Of a stretch of 60,056 nucleotides of DNA, positions 7,617-16,855 are shown piece by piece. The stretch comes from Oscillospiraceae bacterium (lineage in GTDB: Bacteria; Bacillota; Clostridia; Oscillospirales; Oscillospiraceae). The stretch lies in assembly GCA_022801715.1 (NCBI GenBank), contig JAAWSV010000012.1:1-60056 (forward strand), given 5' to 3'. Under the pieces are notes generated by a model, which saw nothing but the letters and a program-made list of their open reading frames with translations, searched no databases and had not been told where the DNA came from. Every line of letters begins with the position of its first letter. Position 1 is the first letter of the stretch. The translations under genes and the position numbers were made by a program.

Positions 7617-8831
7617 ATGCCAGCAAAGCAAACCAAGAAAAAGACGGTAAAACATATTCTGCGCAGCGCCCTTTTGGTGCTGATGGTGGTCTCTCTGCTC
7701 CAGTTTGACCTATTTGAGCCAACCGCCAGCGCGGTGACCCAGGCGGAGATCGACCAGCTGAAAAACAACGCCGATGGCCTCTCCAGTGAGAAAAAGGATC
7801 TGCAAAAGCAGATTGACGCGTTGAAGGATGACAAAGACGACGCCATCGAGAAGAAGACCTTGCTGGACCAGCAGAGCGCCGTCATCCGCCAGGAGATCAC
7901 CAATGTGGAGGCCCAGATTTCCGCCTATGAGGAGCTGATCGCCCAGACCAAGCGGGAGCTGGAGGAGACAGAGCAGCGGGAGGAGGAGCAGTACGAGCTC
8001 TTCTGCCGCCGCGTCCGGGCCATGGAGGAGAACGGCGCCGTGTCCTACTGGTCGGTGCTCTTTAACGCCACGGACTTTGCCGACCTCTTGGGCCGGCTGG
8101 ACTTTGTCAGCGAGATCATGGAGTATGACCAGGGGGTCATGGATACCCTCCAGCAGCTCCGGGCCGCCATCGACGCCAAGAAGGCGGACCTGGAGGCCCA
8201 GCTCAGTGAGCAGGAGGCCGCCCGGGACGAGCTGAAGGCCAAGAAGGCGGAGCTGGACAAGCAGGTGGCCGAGGCCGCCGCCCTGGTGGCGGAGATCCAG
8301 AAGAACGAGGAGGCGGCGAAGGCCCTCCTCAGCGCCAAGGAGGCAGAGGCCCGCCGTATCGACCAGCTGATCAAGGAGAAGGAGGCGGAGCTGGCCGCGT
8401 CCCTTGGCCCCGCCAGCGTAGGGGGGTATATCTGGCCGGAGAATGTGAGCAAGCGGATCACCTCCCCCATGGGCAGCCGCAACACGGGCATTCCCGGGGC
8501 CTCCACCAACCACAAGGGCGTGGACATCGGTGGTGTGGGTTACACCACCAGCGTACTGGCCACCAAGGCGGGGGTGGTGATCATCTCCGAGCGGAGCAGC
8601 TCCTACGGGGAGTATGTGGTGATCAGCCACGGCGCGGGGAACTCCACCACCTACGCCCACATGTCCCAGCGGAAGGTGAAGGTGGGGCAGACGGTGAAGC
8701 AGGGGCAGGTGATCGGCATTACCGGCTCCACCGGTATCTCCAGCGGGCCCCATCTGCACTATGAGATTGTGGAGAACAATGTGCGGGTCGATCCGCTGAA
8801 GTATTTGCCGGGATATATTAAGGCATGGTGA
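7617..8831 (+). CDS. Coiled-coil M23 metallopeptidase (CwlO/EnvC-like), probable FtsEX partner
   Basis: 404 residues. A signal peptide or anchor (residues 10-40) is followed by a long coiled coil (about 42-255) rich in Lys/Glu/Leu, and a C-terminal M23 domain from about 275. The zinc ligands look intact: His299 and Asp303 in His-Lys-Gly-Val-Asp, and His379-Leu-His381 near the end, so it should be an active peptidoglycan endopeptidase rather than a degenerate activator. The coiled coil plus position directly after ftsEX indicates the hydrolase controlled by FtsEX, analogous to PcsB, CwlO or EnvC. ATG 7617 has GAAAGGGG upstream. Confidence 0.93.
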   Translation: MPAKQTKKKTVKHILRSALLVLMVVSLLQFDLFEPTASAVTQAEIDQLKNNADGLSSEKKDLQKQIDALKDDKDDAIEKKTLLDQQSAVIRQEITNVEAQISAYEELIAQTKRELEETEQREEEQYELFCRRVRAMEENGAVSYWSVLFNATDFADLLGRLDFVSEIMEYDQGVMDTLQQLRAAIDAKKADLEAQLSEQEAARDELKAKKAELDKQVAEAAALVAEIQKNEEAAKALLSAKEAEARRIDQLIKEKEAELAASLGPASVGGYIWPENVSKRITSPMGSRNTGIPGASTNHKGVDIGGVGYTTSVLATKAGVVIISERSSSYGEYVVISHGAGNSTTYAHMSQRKVKVGQTVKQGQVIGITGSTGISSGPHLHYEIVENNVRVDPLKYLPGYIKAW

Positions 8832-8841
8832 GGAGCTTTTT

Positions 8842-8880
8842 GGGAGCACTGGGCGCGGGAAGCGCCCGGTGCTCCCTTTT
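8842..8880 (+). terminator. Rho-independent terminator of the ftsEX unit
   Basis: GGGAGCAC (8842-8849) pairs with GTGCTCCC (8869-8876), with an inner GGGCGC/GCGCCC stem, followed by TTTT. Confidence 0.9.
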
Positions 8881-9087
8881 TGGGTTGTGTGGGCGGTTTG
8901 TCGGAGGAGGGCGATTAACAGGGGGCGGCGTGCCCTGTGAATAGAAAATGGAGACATTTCCGGCGTTGGCAGAGGGAGCGTGCACAGCGCAGCCCCTGCC
9001 GCTTGCACCGCAGGCGTCCTTCTGCCGACAAAGGCACATCTTTCCCTCCTCTTCCCCATATCCATAGGAGCAGGAGGTTTGAACACT

Positions 9088-9870
9088 ATGGTTGGTTATA
9101 TTTCCTACACACCCGACAACAGGGGCTGTACCATCGCCCGACGGCGCCTGTTAGGGGCGCAGTTTATGGAGGCCCGCTTGGGGGAGGACCACCGCCTGCT
9201 CCAGCGGCACTACGCCGCGCGGGCGGCACGGGCGCTCTCTCGAACGGGTGTCCGGCAGGCGGTGTTCCCCCTGAACTACCCCCACGAGGATCTCTTCATC
9301 CGCCGGGGGATTCTCCCCGTGGATACCCTGCCCCTCTACCGGCGGATGGCCCCGCTGATTGTCAAGCGGCGGATGGGGCAGCTGGGGCTGTCCCCGGGGA
9401 CCACCACGGTGGCGGTGGTGGCCGAGGGGATGACCGGGGAGCTGGAGAGGATCGTCACCGATCTGGCGCTGCAGGTGCGCTATGTGATGCTCTCCCTCCA
9501 GATTCCGGCGGAGGCCTTCTGTGAGGGGCTGAAGCGGGAGTACGGCGTGTCCATCGTACAGCAGCCCCCCCGGAGACAGCTGAAGCAGGCGGATGTGCTG
9601 CTGCTGTTTCGCCCCTGGGAGGAGGGGGAGCAGGGCAGCGTGGCGCTCCACCTCTACGACGGGGAGCGGGTGCTCTGGCGCAACGGGATCTCCTTTGCCC
9701 TGCCCCGGCGGCTGATGGAGGAGGTGGAGGAAAATTGTAATCTTCCCCAGCTTTTGACGGTGCTCCTGCTGGGGGGGATGCTGCAAAATTATCAAATTCC
9801 CATAATTGATGTTGACATCACAGGGAAAAGTTACTATAATGCAGACATTGTCTATAATGCGGATCAATAA
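9088..9870 (+). CDS. Conserved-looking protein of unknown function upstream of greA
   Basis: 260 residues, soluble, Arg-rich in the first third. A Val-Ala-Val-Val-Ala-Glu-Gly stretch near residue 112 and an Ala-Asp-Val-Leu-Leu-Leu-Phe stretch near 172 look like strands of an alpha/beta domain, possibly Rossmann-like. There is no nucleotide-binding or catalytic signature that I can name. ATG 9088 follows AGGAGG by 10 nt. It ends 72 nt before greA, and a consensus promoter for greA lies in its last codons. A role tied to transcription or translation genes is only suggested by position. Confidence 0.75.
   Translation: MVGYISYTPDNRGCTIARRRLLGAQFMEARLGEDHRLLQRHYAARAARALSRTGVRQAVFPLNYPHEDLFIRRGILPVDTLPLYRRMAPLIVKRRMGQLGLSPGTTTVAVVAEGMTGELERIVTDLALQVRYVMLSLQIPAEAFCEGLKREYGVSIVQQPPRRQLKQADVLLLFRPWEEGEQGSVALHLYDGERVLWRNGISFALPRRLMEEVEENCNLPQLLTVLLLGGMLQNYQIPIIDVDITGKSYYNADIVYNADQ
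9812..9840 (+). promoter_or_regulatory. Perfect-consensus promoter of greA-lysS
   Basis: TTGACA at 9812-9817, a 17-nt spacer and TATAAT at 9835-9840, about 100 nt before the greA start. It lies inside the 3' end of the preceding gene. A second CTATAATGC copy follows at about 9851. Confidence 0.85.
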
Positions 9871-9942
9871 TATAGAATAGGTATGCGCTTCTTTGCGGAG
9901 TACGGCTGTTTTTGCGAATATGTTACGAAAGGTGATAGATTG

Positions 9943-10422
9943 ATGAAAAACAAGCAGGAATTCAAGATGAGTCAGGCTCGCTTTGACGAATTGCAGGCGG
10001 AGCTGAACTACCTCAAAACCACCCGCAGCGACGAGGTGGCCGAGCAGATCAAGGTGGCCCGGGGCTTCGGCGACCTCAGCGAGAACAGCGAGTACGACGA
10101 GGCGAAAAACGAGCAGGGCAAGCTCTATTCCCGTATCGCTGAGGTGGAGAATATCCTGCTCCACGCGGTGATCGTGGAGGAGAGCGATCTGCCCTCCGAC
10201 GTGGTGAGCATCGGCTCCAAGGTGACCATTACCGCCGTGGACGGGGGCAAGACCTTCGTGTTCAAGGTGGTGGGCAGTCAGGAGGCGGACTTCCCCAACG
10301 GCGCGATCAGCGAGGAGTCCCCGGTGGGCAAGGCCCTGATGGGCGCCCAGGCGGGCCAGACCGTGGTGGTGGAGGCCCCCAGGGGCGCCATGCGCTACAC
10401 CATTGACAAGATTGAACGGTAA
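9943..10422 (+). CDS. greA: Transcription elongation factor GreA
   Basis: 159 residues, the usual GreA length. The N-terminal coiled coil contains Leu-Asn-Tyr-Leu-Lys-Thr, then an Ala-Arg-Gly-Phe-Gly-Asp-Leu-Ser-Glu-Asn-Ser-Glu-Tyr motif with the acidic tip residues. The C-terminal FKBP-like domain follows. GreA stimulates RNA polymerase to cleave backtracked transcripts. ATG 9943 was chosen over the longer frame because of length and an upstream GAAAGG. It precedes lysS by 28 nt, an arrangement also common in other Firmicutes. Confidence 0.96.
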   Translation: MKNKQEFKMSQARFDELQAELNYLKTTRSDEVAEQIKVARGFGDLSENSEYDEAKNEQGKLYSRIAEVENILLHAVIVEESDLPSDVVSIGSKVTITAVDGGKTFVFKVVGSQEADFPNGAISEESPVGKALMGAQAGQTVVVEAPRGAMRYTIDKIER

Positions 10423-10450
10423 CGTCCTATACGAAAGAGGAGAATCAACT

Positions 10451-11953
10451 ATGGCTGACCAGAATACCAATAACCAGCCGGAGGTCCAGCAGGACCTGTC
10501 GGAGATTTTGCGTGTCCGCCGGGAGAAGCTGGCAGCCCTCCAGGCCGCCGGCGCGGACCCCTTCCACCAGACCCGCTACGACGTGAGCCACAAGGCCCAG
10601 CAGATCAAGGACAACTTCGACGCCCTGGAGAACCAGGAGGTCACCATTGCCGGGCGCCTGATGAGCAAGCGGGGCATGGGCAAGGTGAGCTTCTGTGATT
10701 TGCAGGATGTCACTGGCCGCATCCAGCTCTATGCCAAGCGGGACGACATGGGGGAGGAGCCCTACAACGCCTTCAAGAAGTACGACATCGGCGACATCGT
10801 GGGTGTCCGGGGGCAGGTGTTCCGCACCCAGCGGGGGGAGATGAGCGTCCGGTGCCTCACGGTCACCCTGCTCTCGAAGTCCCTGCTGCCCCTGCCGGAG
10901 AAGTTCCACGGCCTCACCGACAAGGAGACCCGGTACCGCCGGCGGTATGTGGACCTCATCATGAACGAGGACGTGCGCCGGACCTTCCAGATCCGCACCG
11001 CCTTCATCCAGCATGTGCGGCGGTATCTGGACCAGCGGGGCTACATGGAGGTGGAGACACCGGTTTTGAACACCATCTCCGGCGGTGCCACCGCCCGGCC
11101 CTTTATCACCCACCACAACACCTTGGATATCGACATGTATATGCGCATTGCCACGGAGCTGCACTTAAAGCGCTTGGTGGTGGGCGGCTTCGAGCGGGTG
11201 TATGAGATCGGCCGCATCTTCCGCAACGAGGGCATGGACCCCAAGCACAACCCGGAGTTTACCACCATCGAGCTCTACGAGGCCTACACCGATTTTCACG
11301 GCATGATGGACATCGCCGAGGGCATTTTGTCCTCCGCCGCCAAGGAGATCCTGGGTACCTATGAGGTGGAGTGGCTGGGCCAGAAGATTGACCTGACCCC
11401 CGGCTGGCCCCGGCTGACCATGGCCGAGGCGGTGAAGCAGTATGTGGGCGTGGACTTTATGGCCATCGACGGCGACGAGGCGGCGGTGGCCGCGGCCAAG
11501 GCCGCCGGCGTGGACATGGACGGAGTGGAGCCCACCTGGGGCCGGGCGCTGTACGAGTGCTTTGACCAGAAGGTGGAGGAGAAGCTGGTCCAGCCCACCT
11601 TCATCACCATGCACCCGGTGGATGTGTCCCCTCTGGCCAAGCGGAGCCCCAAGGATCCCCGGCTCACCGAGCGGTTTGAGTTCTTCATCAACTGCTCGGA
11701 GTTTGGCAACGCCTTCTCCGAGCTCAACGACCCCATCGACCAGCGGGGCCGCTTCGAGCACGAGATTGCTCTGCGGGACGCCGGCGACGACGAGGCCGGC
11801 ATGATGGACGAGGACTTTATCACCGCCTTGGAGTACGGCCTGCCCCCCACCGGCGGCATGGGCATCGGCATCGACCGCTGTGTGATGCTGCTCACCGGCT
11901 CCGACTCCATCCGGGACGTGATTTTGTTCCCCACCATGAAGCTGATCGACTGA
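10451..11953 (+). CDS. lysS: Lysyl-tRNA synthetase, class II
   Basis: 500 residues. An N-terminal OB-fold anticodon-binding domain (about 60-165) precedes the class II catalytic core. Motif 2 is seen as Phe-Arg-Asn-Glu-Gly-Met-Asp near residue 257, and motif 3 as Gly-Ile-Gly-Ile-Asp-Arg near 475. It charges tRNA-Lys. The ATG at 10451 is preceded by AAAGAGGAGAA; an open upstream frame overlaps greA and is not used. It is probably co-transcribed with greA. Confidence 0.97.
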   Translation: MADQNTNNQPEVQQDLSEILRVRREKLAALQAAGADPFHQTRYDVSHKAQQIKDNFDALENQEVTIAGRLMSKRGMGKVSFCDLQDVTGRIQLYAKRDDMGEEPYNAFKKYDIGDIVGVRGQVFRTQRGEMSVRCLTVTLLSKSLLPLPEKFHGLTDKETRYRRRYVDLIMNEDVRRTFQIRTAFIQHVRRYLDQRGYMEVETPVLNTISGGATARPFITHHNTLDIDMYMRIATELHLKRLVVGGFERVYEIGRIFRNEGMDPKHNPEFTTIELYEAYTDFHGMMDIAEGILSSAAKEILGTYEVEWLGQKIDLTPGWPRLTMAEAVKQYVGVDFMAIDGDEAAVAAAKAAGVDMDGVEPTWGRALYECFDQKVEEKLVQPTFITMHPVDVSPLAKRSPKDPRLTERFEFFINCSEFGNAFSELNDPIDQRGRFEHEIALRDAGDDEAGMMDEDFITALEYGLPPTGGMGIGIDRCVMLLTGSDSIRDVILFPTMKLID

Positions 11954-11991
11954 TTTTTTCGGTACAGAACAGAGAGAATTGACCGGGACAG

Positions 11992-12019
11992 GAAGGCGTT
12001 CGGAGTGACGAACGCCTTC
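11992..12019 (+). terminator. Possible weak terminator after lysS
   Basis: An 11-bp stem, GAAGGCGTTCG (11992-12002) with its complement at 12009-12019, with a 6-nt loop and a short T-rich tail. It may only partly separate lysS from the following methyltransferase. Confidence 0.5.
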
Positions 12020-12050
12020 TTCCCCACAATACCGGAAGGAGGGCAGAGCT

Positions 12051-12845
12051 ATGGAGCAGATCACCAGCCGCACCAACCCCCTGTGCACCCATCTCCGCAA
12101 GCTGGCCTCCTCCCGGGCCTATCGGGAGGAGACGGGGGAGTTTCTATGTGACAGCCCCAAGCTCCTCTCCGAGGCGGAGCTGTGGGGGTTCGGCATCACC
12201 GCCCTCCTCTACACCTCCGGGGCGGCGCTGGAGTATGCCCCGGAGACCTACGGCGCGGCCCGGACCGTGCTGGTCAGCGAGAGCGTCATGCGCGCGGTGA
12301 GCCCCATGGAGACCCCCCAGGGGGTGGTATTCACCTGCCGCGCCATGGGCCACCGGCCGCCGGAGACCCTGACGCCGGACAAGTACGGCCGAAGCCGCTA
12401 TCTGCTGCTGGATGGCGTGCAGGACCCGGGGAACGTGGGGACCATGCTCCGCACCGCCGACGCCTTCGGCTGGACGGTGTTCCTTCTGCCCGGGTGCGCC
12501 GACGTGTACAATCCCAAGACCCTCCGGGCCGCTATGGGCGTCCACTTCCGCAGTGTGATCTATCGGGATACCTTAGAGCACGCCGCCGCGCTGCTTCACG
12601 CCGCCGGACTGCCGCTGTATGCCGCGGCCTTGGGGGAGGACACGGCGGACGTGCGGACGCTGGATCTGCGCCGGTGCGCCGTCATTGTGGGCAGCGAGGG
12701 CCGGGGCGTCTCCGCTGAGGCGCTGGCCCTCTGCGACAGGAGGCTGAAGATTCCCATGGACAGGACATGTGAGTCCCTGAACGCCGCCGCCGCTGCCGCG
12801 GTGCTCCTTTGGGAGGGGGCGCGGCAGGAGGGGGCAGAGGAATAG
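12051..12845 (+). CDS. SpoU/TrmH-family RNA 2'-O-ribose methyltransferase
   Basis: 264 residues with the three SPOUT motifs in order: an Asp-Pro-Gly-Asn-Val-Gly-Thr motif with Arg-Thr-Ala-Asp near residue 125, Ile-Val-Gly-Ser-Glu-Gly-Arg-Gly near 212, and a Glu-Ser-Leu-Asn-Ala-Ala motif near 240. These form the knot that binds S-adenosylmethionine. An N-terminal substrate-binding domain (about 1-95) resembles RlmB/YsgA proteins, so the target is probably rRNA. The exact nucleotide cannot be read from sequence. Confidence 0.9.
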   Translation: MEQITSRTNPLCTHLRKLASSRAYREETGEFLCDSPKLLSEAELWGFGITALLYTSGAALEYAPETYGAARTVLVSESVMRAVSPMETPQGVVFTCRAMGHRPPETLTPDKYGRSRYLLLDGVQDPGNVGTMLRTADAFGWTVFLLPGCADVYNPKTLRAAMGVHFRSVIYRDTLEHAAALLHAAGLPLYAAALGEDTADVRTLDLRRCAVIVGSEGRGVSAEALALCDRRLKIPMDRTCESLNAAAAAAVLLWEGARQEGAEE

Positions 12846-12889
12846 TTTGGCGTCCGGAAGGGAAAAAGAGAGAAGAGAGGAGCGCCGCC

Positions 12890-14095
12890 ATGTCGAACCT
12901 GAAATACTGGCTCTGGCTGACCAGCCTCCGGGAGCCCCGGAACACGGAGAAGCGGGAGCTGCTGCGGCGCCTCGGCGGACCGGAGCGGCTCTACTACGCC
13001 GAGGAGGAGGAGCTGGCCCTGACCGGCCTCAGCCGGCGGGGCGTGGAGGCGCTGGCAGACAAGTCCATGGACGCCGCGGAGCGGATTTTGGAGCGGTGCG
13101 ACAGCTTGGGCCTGCGCATTCTCACCATGGAGGACACGGAGTACCCCCAGCGGCTGAAGAGCGTCTACGACCCGCCCCTGCTGCTCTACGTCCGGGGCCG
13201 TCTGCCCCGGTTTGACGACGAGTGCGCCGTGGCGGTGGTGGGGACAAGGACCTGCACGCCCTATGGGGAGCTGTCGGCGGAGAAGCTGAGCTTTGCCATG
13301 GCCAAGCAGGGGGCGCTGATCCTCTCGGGCCTGGCCAAGGGGATTGACGCGGCGGCCCATCGGGGCGCTCTCCGGGCGGGGGGCTGTACCGTGGGGGTGA
13401 TCGCCGGCGGCCACGACATCGTCTACCCGCCCAGCAGCCGCTACCTCTATGAGGACGTAGCCGCCGCCGGGGCCATCCTCTCGGAGTACCCGCCGGGTAC
13501 GGAGCACAGGGGGAGCCACTTCCCCGTGCGCAACCGGATTATCAGCGGCCTCAGTGTGGCCGCCTTGGTGGTGGAGGCCCCGGTGCGCTCCGGCGCGCTG
13601 ATCACCGCCCACACCGCCCTGGAGCAGGGGCGGGACGTGTTCGCCGTCCCCGGCCCCATCGACGCGCCTATGAGCGCCGGGTGTATCCAGCTCCTCCGGG
13701 AGGGGGCCGGCATCGCCGCGGAGAGCGGGGACATTCTGCTCCACTTTGAGAGCCAGTTTCCGGGAAAGCTCCGCCTGCGCCCGGTGGAGCCGCCGGAGCA
13801 CACCGGCTATCAGGCCCGGGCCGAGGAGGCCCAAAACAGGGAGGAGGCCCGGACCGAGGCGGCGGCGGAGCCGAAGAGGACGCTCTGGCTCAGCGAGGAG
13901 AGCGGCCTCACTGACGACCAGATCCACATCCTCCAGGCCCTTCAGGGCCGCACCATGCAGGCGGATGAGCTGATCGAGATGACCCAGATCCCCGCCCGCC
14001 GCGTCCTCTCCGCCCTGACCCTCCTCCAGCTGGAGGGCCACGTCCAGGAGGAGAGCGGCAAGCGTTTCACCTTGGCGGTAAGGATCATTCCATAG
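12890..14095 (+). CDS. dprA: DNA-processing protein DprA (Smf)
   Basis: 401 residues. The Rossmann-like core shows Val-Ala-Val-Val-Gly-Thr-Arg near residue 112, a Ser-Gly-Leu-Ala-Lys-Gly-Ile-Asp motif near 146, and Gly-Ala-Leu-Ile-Thr-Ala near 238. A helix-hairpin-helix-like N-terminus and a C-terminal winged helix (about 335-400) complete the usual layout. DprA loads RecA on incoming single-stranded DNA in transformation. The dprA-topA-trmFO order is widely conserved in Firmicutes. ATG 12890 has AGAGGAG upstream. Confidence 0.96.
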   Translation: MSNLKYWLWLTSLREPRNTEKRELLRRLGGPERLYYAEEEELALTGLSRRGVEALADKSMDAAERILERCDSLGLRILTMEDTEYPQRLKSVYDPPLLLYVRGRLPRFDDECAVAVVGTRTCTPYGELSAEKLSFAMAKQGALILSGLAKGIDAAAHRGALRAGGCTVGVIAGGHDIVYPPSSRYLYEDVAAAGAILSEYPPGTEHRGSHFPVRNRIISGLSVAALVVEAPVRSGALITAHTALEQGRDVFAVPGPIDAPMSAGCIQLLREGAGIAAESGDILLHFESQFPGKLRLRPVEPPEHTGYQARAEEAQNREEARTEAAAEPKRTLWLSEESGLTDDQIHILQALQGRTMQADELIEMTQIPARRVLSALTLLQLEGHVQEESGKRFTLAVRIIP

Positions 14096-14107
14096 AAGCA
14101 AGTTCCC

Positions 14108-14354
14108 CAACCGGGCGCACAATATGCGCCCCTGCAGGAGCGCCCATCAGACCGAGCGGACCAAAAGCCCCGGCGGGGTTTGCGGCTCACGAGCCGCAAA
14201 AAATTGAAATCATTTTTCCGGAAACCGCATTTTCGGAAAATACTCTGCGCGGAGCGAGCGTCGAACCCCTGAGCCTCCCCGAGGGGAGGCTCAGGGGCGA
14301 GGCGCATAGCGCAGCGAAACCCCCTCAAATGAAATGGTGTGCCATTTCATTTGA
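14108..14354. repeat. Intergenic hairpin cluster: short family A motif plus family B remnant
   Basis: The dprA-topA gap contains a GGGCGCACA / TGCGCCCCTGC motif at about 14115, a TTTGCGGCTC/GAGCCGCAAA hairpin at about 14177-14200, a family-B-like TTTTCCG...CGGAAAA hairpin at about 14211-14240, a perfect 15-bp arm pair at 14266-14297, and a 13-bp hairpin at 14325-14354 ending 17 nt before topA. Only the last could plausibly affect topA expression. Confidence 0.6.
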
Positions 14355-14370
14355 CGGTTAGGAGGACAGA

Positions 14371-16761
14371 ATGGCAAAAAAAAGCCTTGTGATCGTGGAG
14401 TCGCCGGCGAAGGCGAAGACCATCGGAAAATACTTGGGCAAGGACTACGAGGTGAAGGCCTGCATGGGCCACCTGCGGGATCTGCCCAAGAGCGTGATCG
14501 GCATTGATTTTGATCAGGATTTCGCGCCCAACTACAAGCCGATCAAGGGAAAAGAGGATATTATCAGCGACCTGAAGAAGGCGGCCAAGGGCAGCGAGTA
14601 TGTCTATCTCGCCACCGACCCGGACCGGGAGGGGGAGGCCATCAGCTGGCATCTGAAGGAGCTGCTGCAGTTAGATGACAAGAAGGCCAAGCGTGTGACC
14701 TTCAACGAGATCACCAAGAAGGTGGTGGGGGAGTCCATCGCCAAGCCTCGGGACATCGACCAGAATCTGGTGGATGCCCAGCAGGCCCGGCGCCTTTTGG
14801 ACCGGATCGTGGGCTATCAGCTCAGTCCCCTCCTGTGGAAGAAGGTCCGCCGGGGCCTCAGCGCCGGCCGGGTCCAGTCCGTGGCCACCCGGATGGTCTT
14901 TGAGCGGGAGGAGGAGATCAAGAACTTCCAGCCCGAGGAGTACTGGTCCCTGGATGTGAAGCTCTCCGCCGACGGCACCGATAAGACCGCCTTTCTGGCC
15001 CGCTACCACGGGGAGAAGGGGAAGAAGAAGGAGCTCACCAGCGAGGCCGAGGTGATGGCCGTCCGGGAGGCGGCCCAGAACGGCGTCTTTGCGGTGAAGA
15101 GCGTGAAGCGGCAGGATAAGCAGAGAAGCCCCTCCCCCCCCTTCACCACCTCCACCCTCCAGCAGGAGGCCAGCCGGAAGCTGAACATGACCCCCCGGCG
15201 GACCATGGCCATCGCCCAGCAGCTCTACGAGGGCGTGGACATCGCGGGGGAGGGCACCGTGGGCCTCATCACCTACATGCGTACCGACAGCCTGCGCATC
15301 AGCGAGGAGGCCCTGACTGACGTGCGAAAGCTCATCCTCGGGCGCTATGGAAACAGCTACTGTCCCAAGGACCCCCGCCACTTCAAGACCAAGGCCGGGG
15401 CACAGGACGCCCACGAGGCCATCCGCCCCAGCAATGTGTTTTTGACCCCGGACCAGATCAAGGGGGATTTGAGCGCCGAGCAGTACCGGCTCTACCGGCT
15501 GATCTGGAGCCGCTTTGTCGCCTGCCAGATGTCCAATGCCGTCTATGACAGCGTGGCGGTGGCGGTGGTCAGCAACGAGCAGGAGTTTCGCGCCACCAGC
15601 AGCAATGTAAAGTTCAACGGCTATACAGCCGTCTACGAGGAGGGCCGGGACGAGGAGCGCGAGGAGAAGCTCAGCAAGCTCCCGGAGCTGGGCGAGGGCG
15701 AGGCGCTTCAGTGCGGCGGCTTCCAGCAGGACCAGCACTTCACCCAGCCCCCCGCCCGGTACACCGATGCCTCGCTGATCCGGGCCATGGAGGAGAACGG
15801 CATCGGCCGCCCCTCCACCTACGCCCCAACGGTGTCCACCATTTTGGACCGGGAGTACGTGGTGAAGGACGGCAAGCACCTTCGGATCACCCCCTTGGGG
15901 GAGGTGGTCACAGGGCTCATGTGTGATAAGTTCCAGAACATTGTGGACATGAAGTTTACCGCCAACATGGAGAAGGACCTGGACGAGGTGGAGGGAGGCC
16001 AGATCCCCTGGAAGCAGCTTTTGAGGGAGTTCTACGAGCCCTTCCACGCCAATTTGGAGCAGGCGGAGAAGGATTTGGAGGGCGTGCGCCTGAAGGTTCC
16101 CGACGAGCCCAGCGAAGAGGTCTGTGATCTCTGCGGCCGCCAGATGGTGGTCAAGAGCGGGCGCTTTGGCCGTTTTTTGGCCTGCCCCGGGTACCCGGAG
16201 TGCACCTTCACCAAGCCCTTGGTCATCGAGATGCCCGGCCGGTGCCCCAAGTGCGGCGGACGTATCCTGAAAAAGACCAGCCGCAACGGTTACACCTACT
16301 ACGCCTGTGAACACCTCAGCGAGAAGGACGAGAGCAAGAAGTGTGACTTCATGACTTGGGATGTGCCGGTGAAGGACGACTGTCCCGTCTGCGGCCAGAC
16401 CATGTTCAAGAAGTCCGGCAAGGGCTTCAAGAAGCCCTTCTGCATCAACGAGCAGTGCAGCAACTTCACCCCGGAGGAGAAGCGGGGCGGCTTCCGCAAG
16501 AAGGCCGCCGAGGGCACTGCGGCCCCGGAGGCCGGGGCGGAGCCGTCGGCGGAGGGCGAGGCAAAGCCCGTGGCGAAAAAGCCCGCGGCCAAAAAGACAG
16601 CCGCCAAGACCACCGCCAAAAAGCCCGCCGCTAAGAAAACCGCGGCGAAGAAGCCCTCTGCCAAGAAAACGGCAGAGAAAAAGACCACGGCCAAGAGCAC
16701 CACAAAGACTGCCGCCAAGGCCAAGACCGCTAAAAAGGCGGAGACCGACGCGGAGGAGTAG
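14371..16761 (+). CDS. topA: DNA topoisomerase I with a Lys/Ala-rich tail
   Basis: 796 residues. An N-terminal TOPRIM domain carries Asp-Pro-Asp-Arg-Glu-Gly-Glu-Ala near residue 75. The catalytic tyrosine is Tyr302 in Ile-Thr-Tyr-Met-Arg-Thr-Asp-Ser. Three zinc ribbons with Cys-x-x-Cys pairs follow at about 585-710. The last ~70 residues are repeats of Lys-Lys-Pro-Ala-Ala-Lys-Lys-Thr like histone H1 or mycobacterial TopA tails, which aid DNA binding and processivity in known cases. It relaxes negative supercoils. An AGGAGGA site lies just upstream. Confidence 0.97.
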   Translation: MAKKSLVIVESPAKAKTIGKYLGKDYEVKACMGHLRDLPKSVIGIDFDQDFAPNYKPIKGKEDIISDLKKAAKGSEYVYLATDPDREGEAISWHLKELLQLDDKKAKRVTFNEITKKVVGESIAKPRDIDQNLVDAQQARRLLDRIVGYQLSPLLWKKVRRGLSAGRVQSVATRMVFEREEEIKNFQPEEYWSLDVKLSADGTDKTAFLARYHGEKGKKKELTSEAEVMAVREAAQNGVFAVKSVKRQDKQRSPSPPFTTSTLQQEASRKLNMTPRRTMAIAQQLYEGVDIAGEGTVGLITYMRTDSLRISEEALTDVRKLILGRYGNSYCPKDPRHFKTKAGAQDAHEAIRPSNVFLTPDQIKGDLSAEQYRLYRLIWSRFVACQMSNAVYDSVAVAVVSNEQEFRATSSNVKFNGYTAVYEEGRDEEREEKLSKLPELGEGEALQCGGFQQDQHFTQPPARYTDASLIRAMEENGIGRPSTYAPTVSTILDREYVVKDGKHLRITPLGEVVTGLMCDKFQNIVDMKFTANMEKDLDEVEGGQIPWKQLLREFYEPFHANLEQAEKDLEGVRLKVPDEPSEEVCDLCGRQMVVKSGRFGRFLACPGYPECTFTKPLVIEMPGRCPKCGGRILKKTSRNGYTYYACEHLSEKDESKKCDFMTWDVPVKDDCPVCGQTMFKKSGKGFKKPFCINEQCSNFTPEEKRGGFRKKAAEGTAAPEAGAEPSAEGEAKPVAKKPAAKKTAAKTTAKKPAAKKTAAKKPSAKKTAEKKTTAKSTTKTAAKAKTAKKAETDAEE

Positions 16762-16855
16762 AGCTGCCTGAGACAATACGGAGCGCAATATGCAGACCAG
16801 ATACTCCAATTTGTATACGAATATTTCGGCGGAGCGAGAGAGAGGAGGGACGGAC

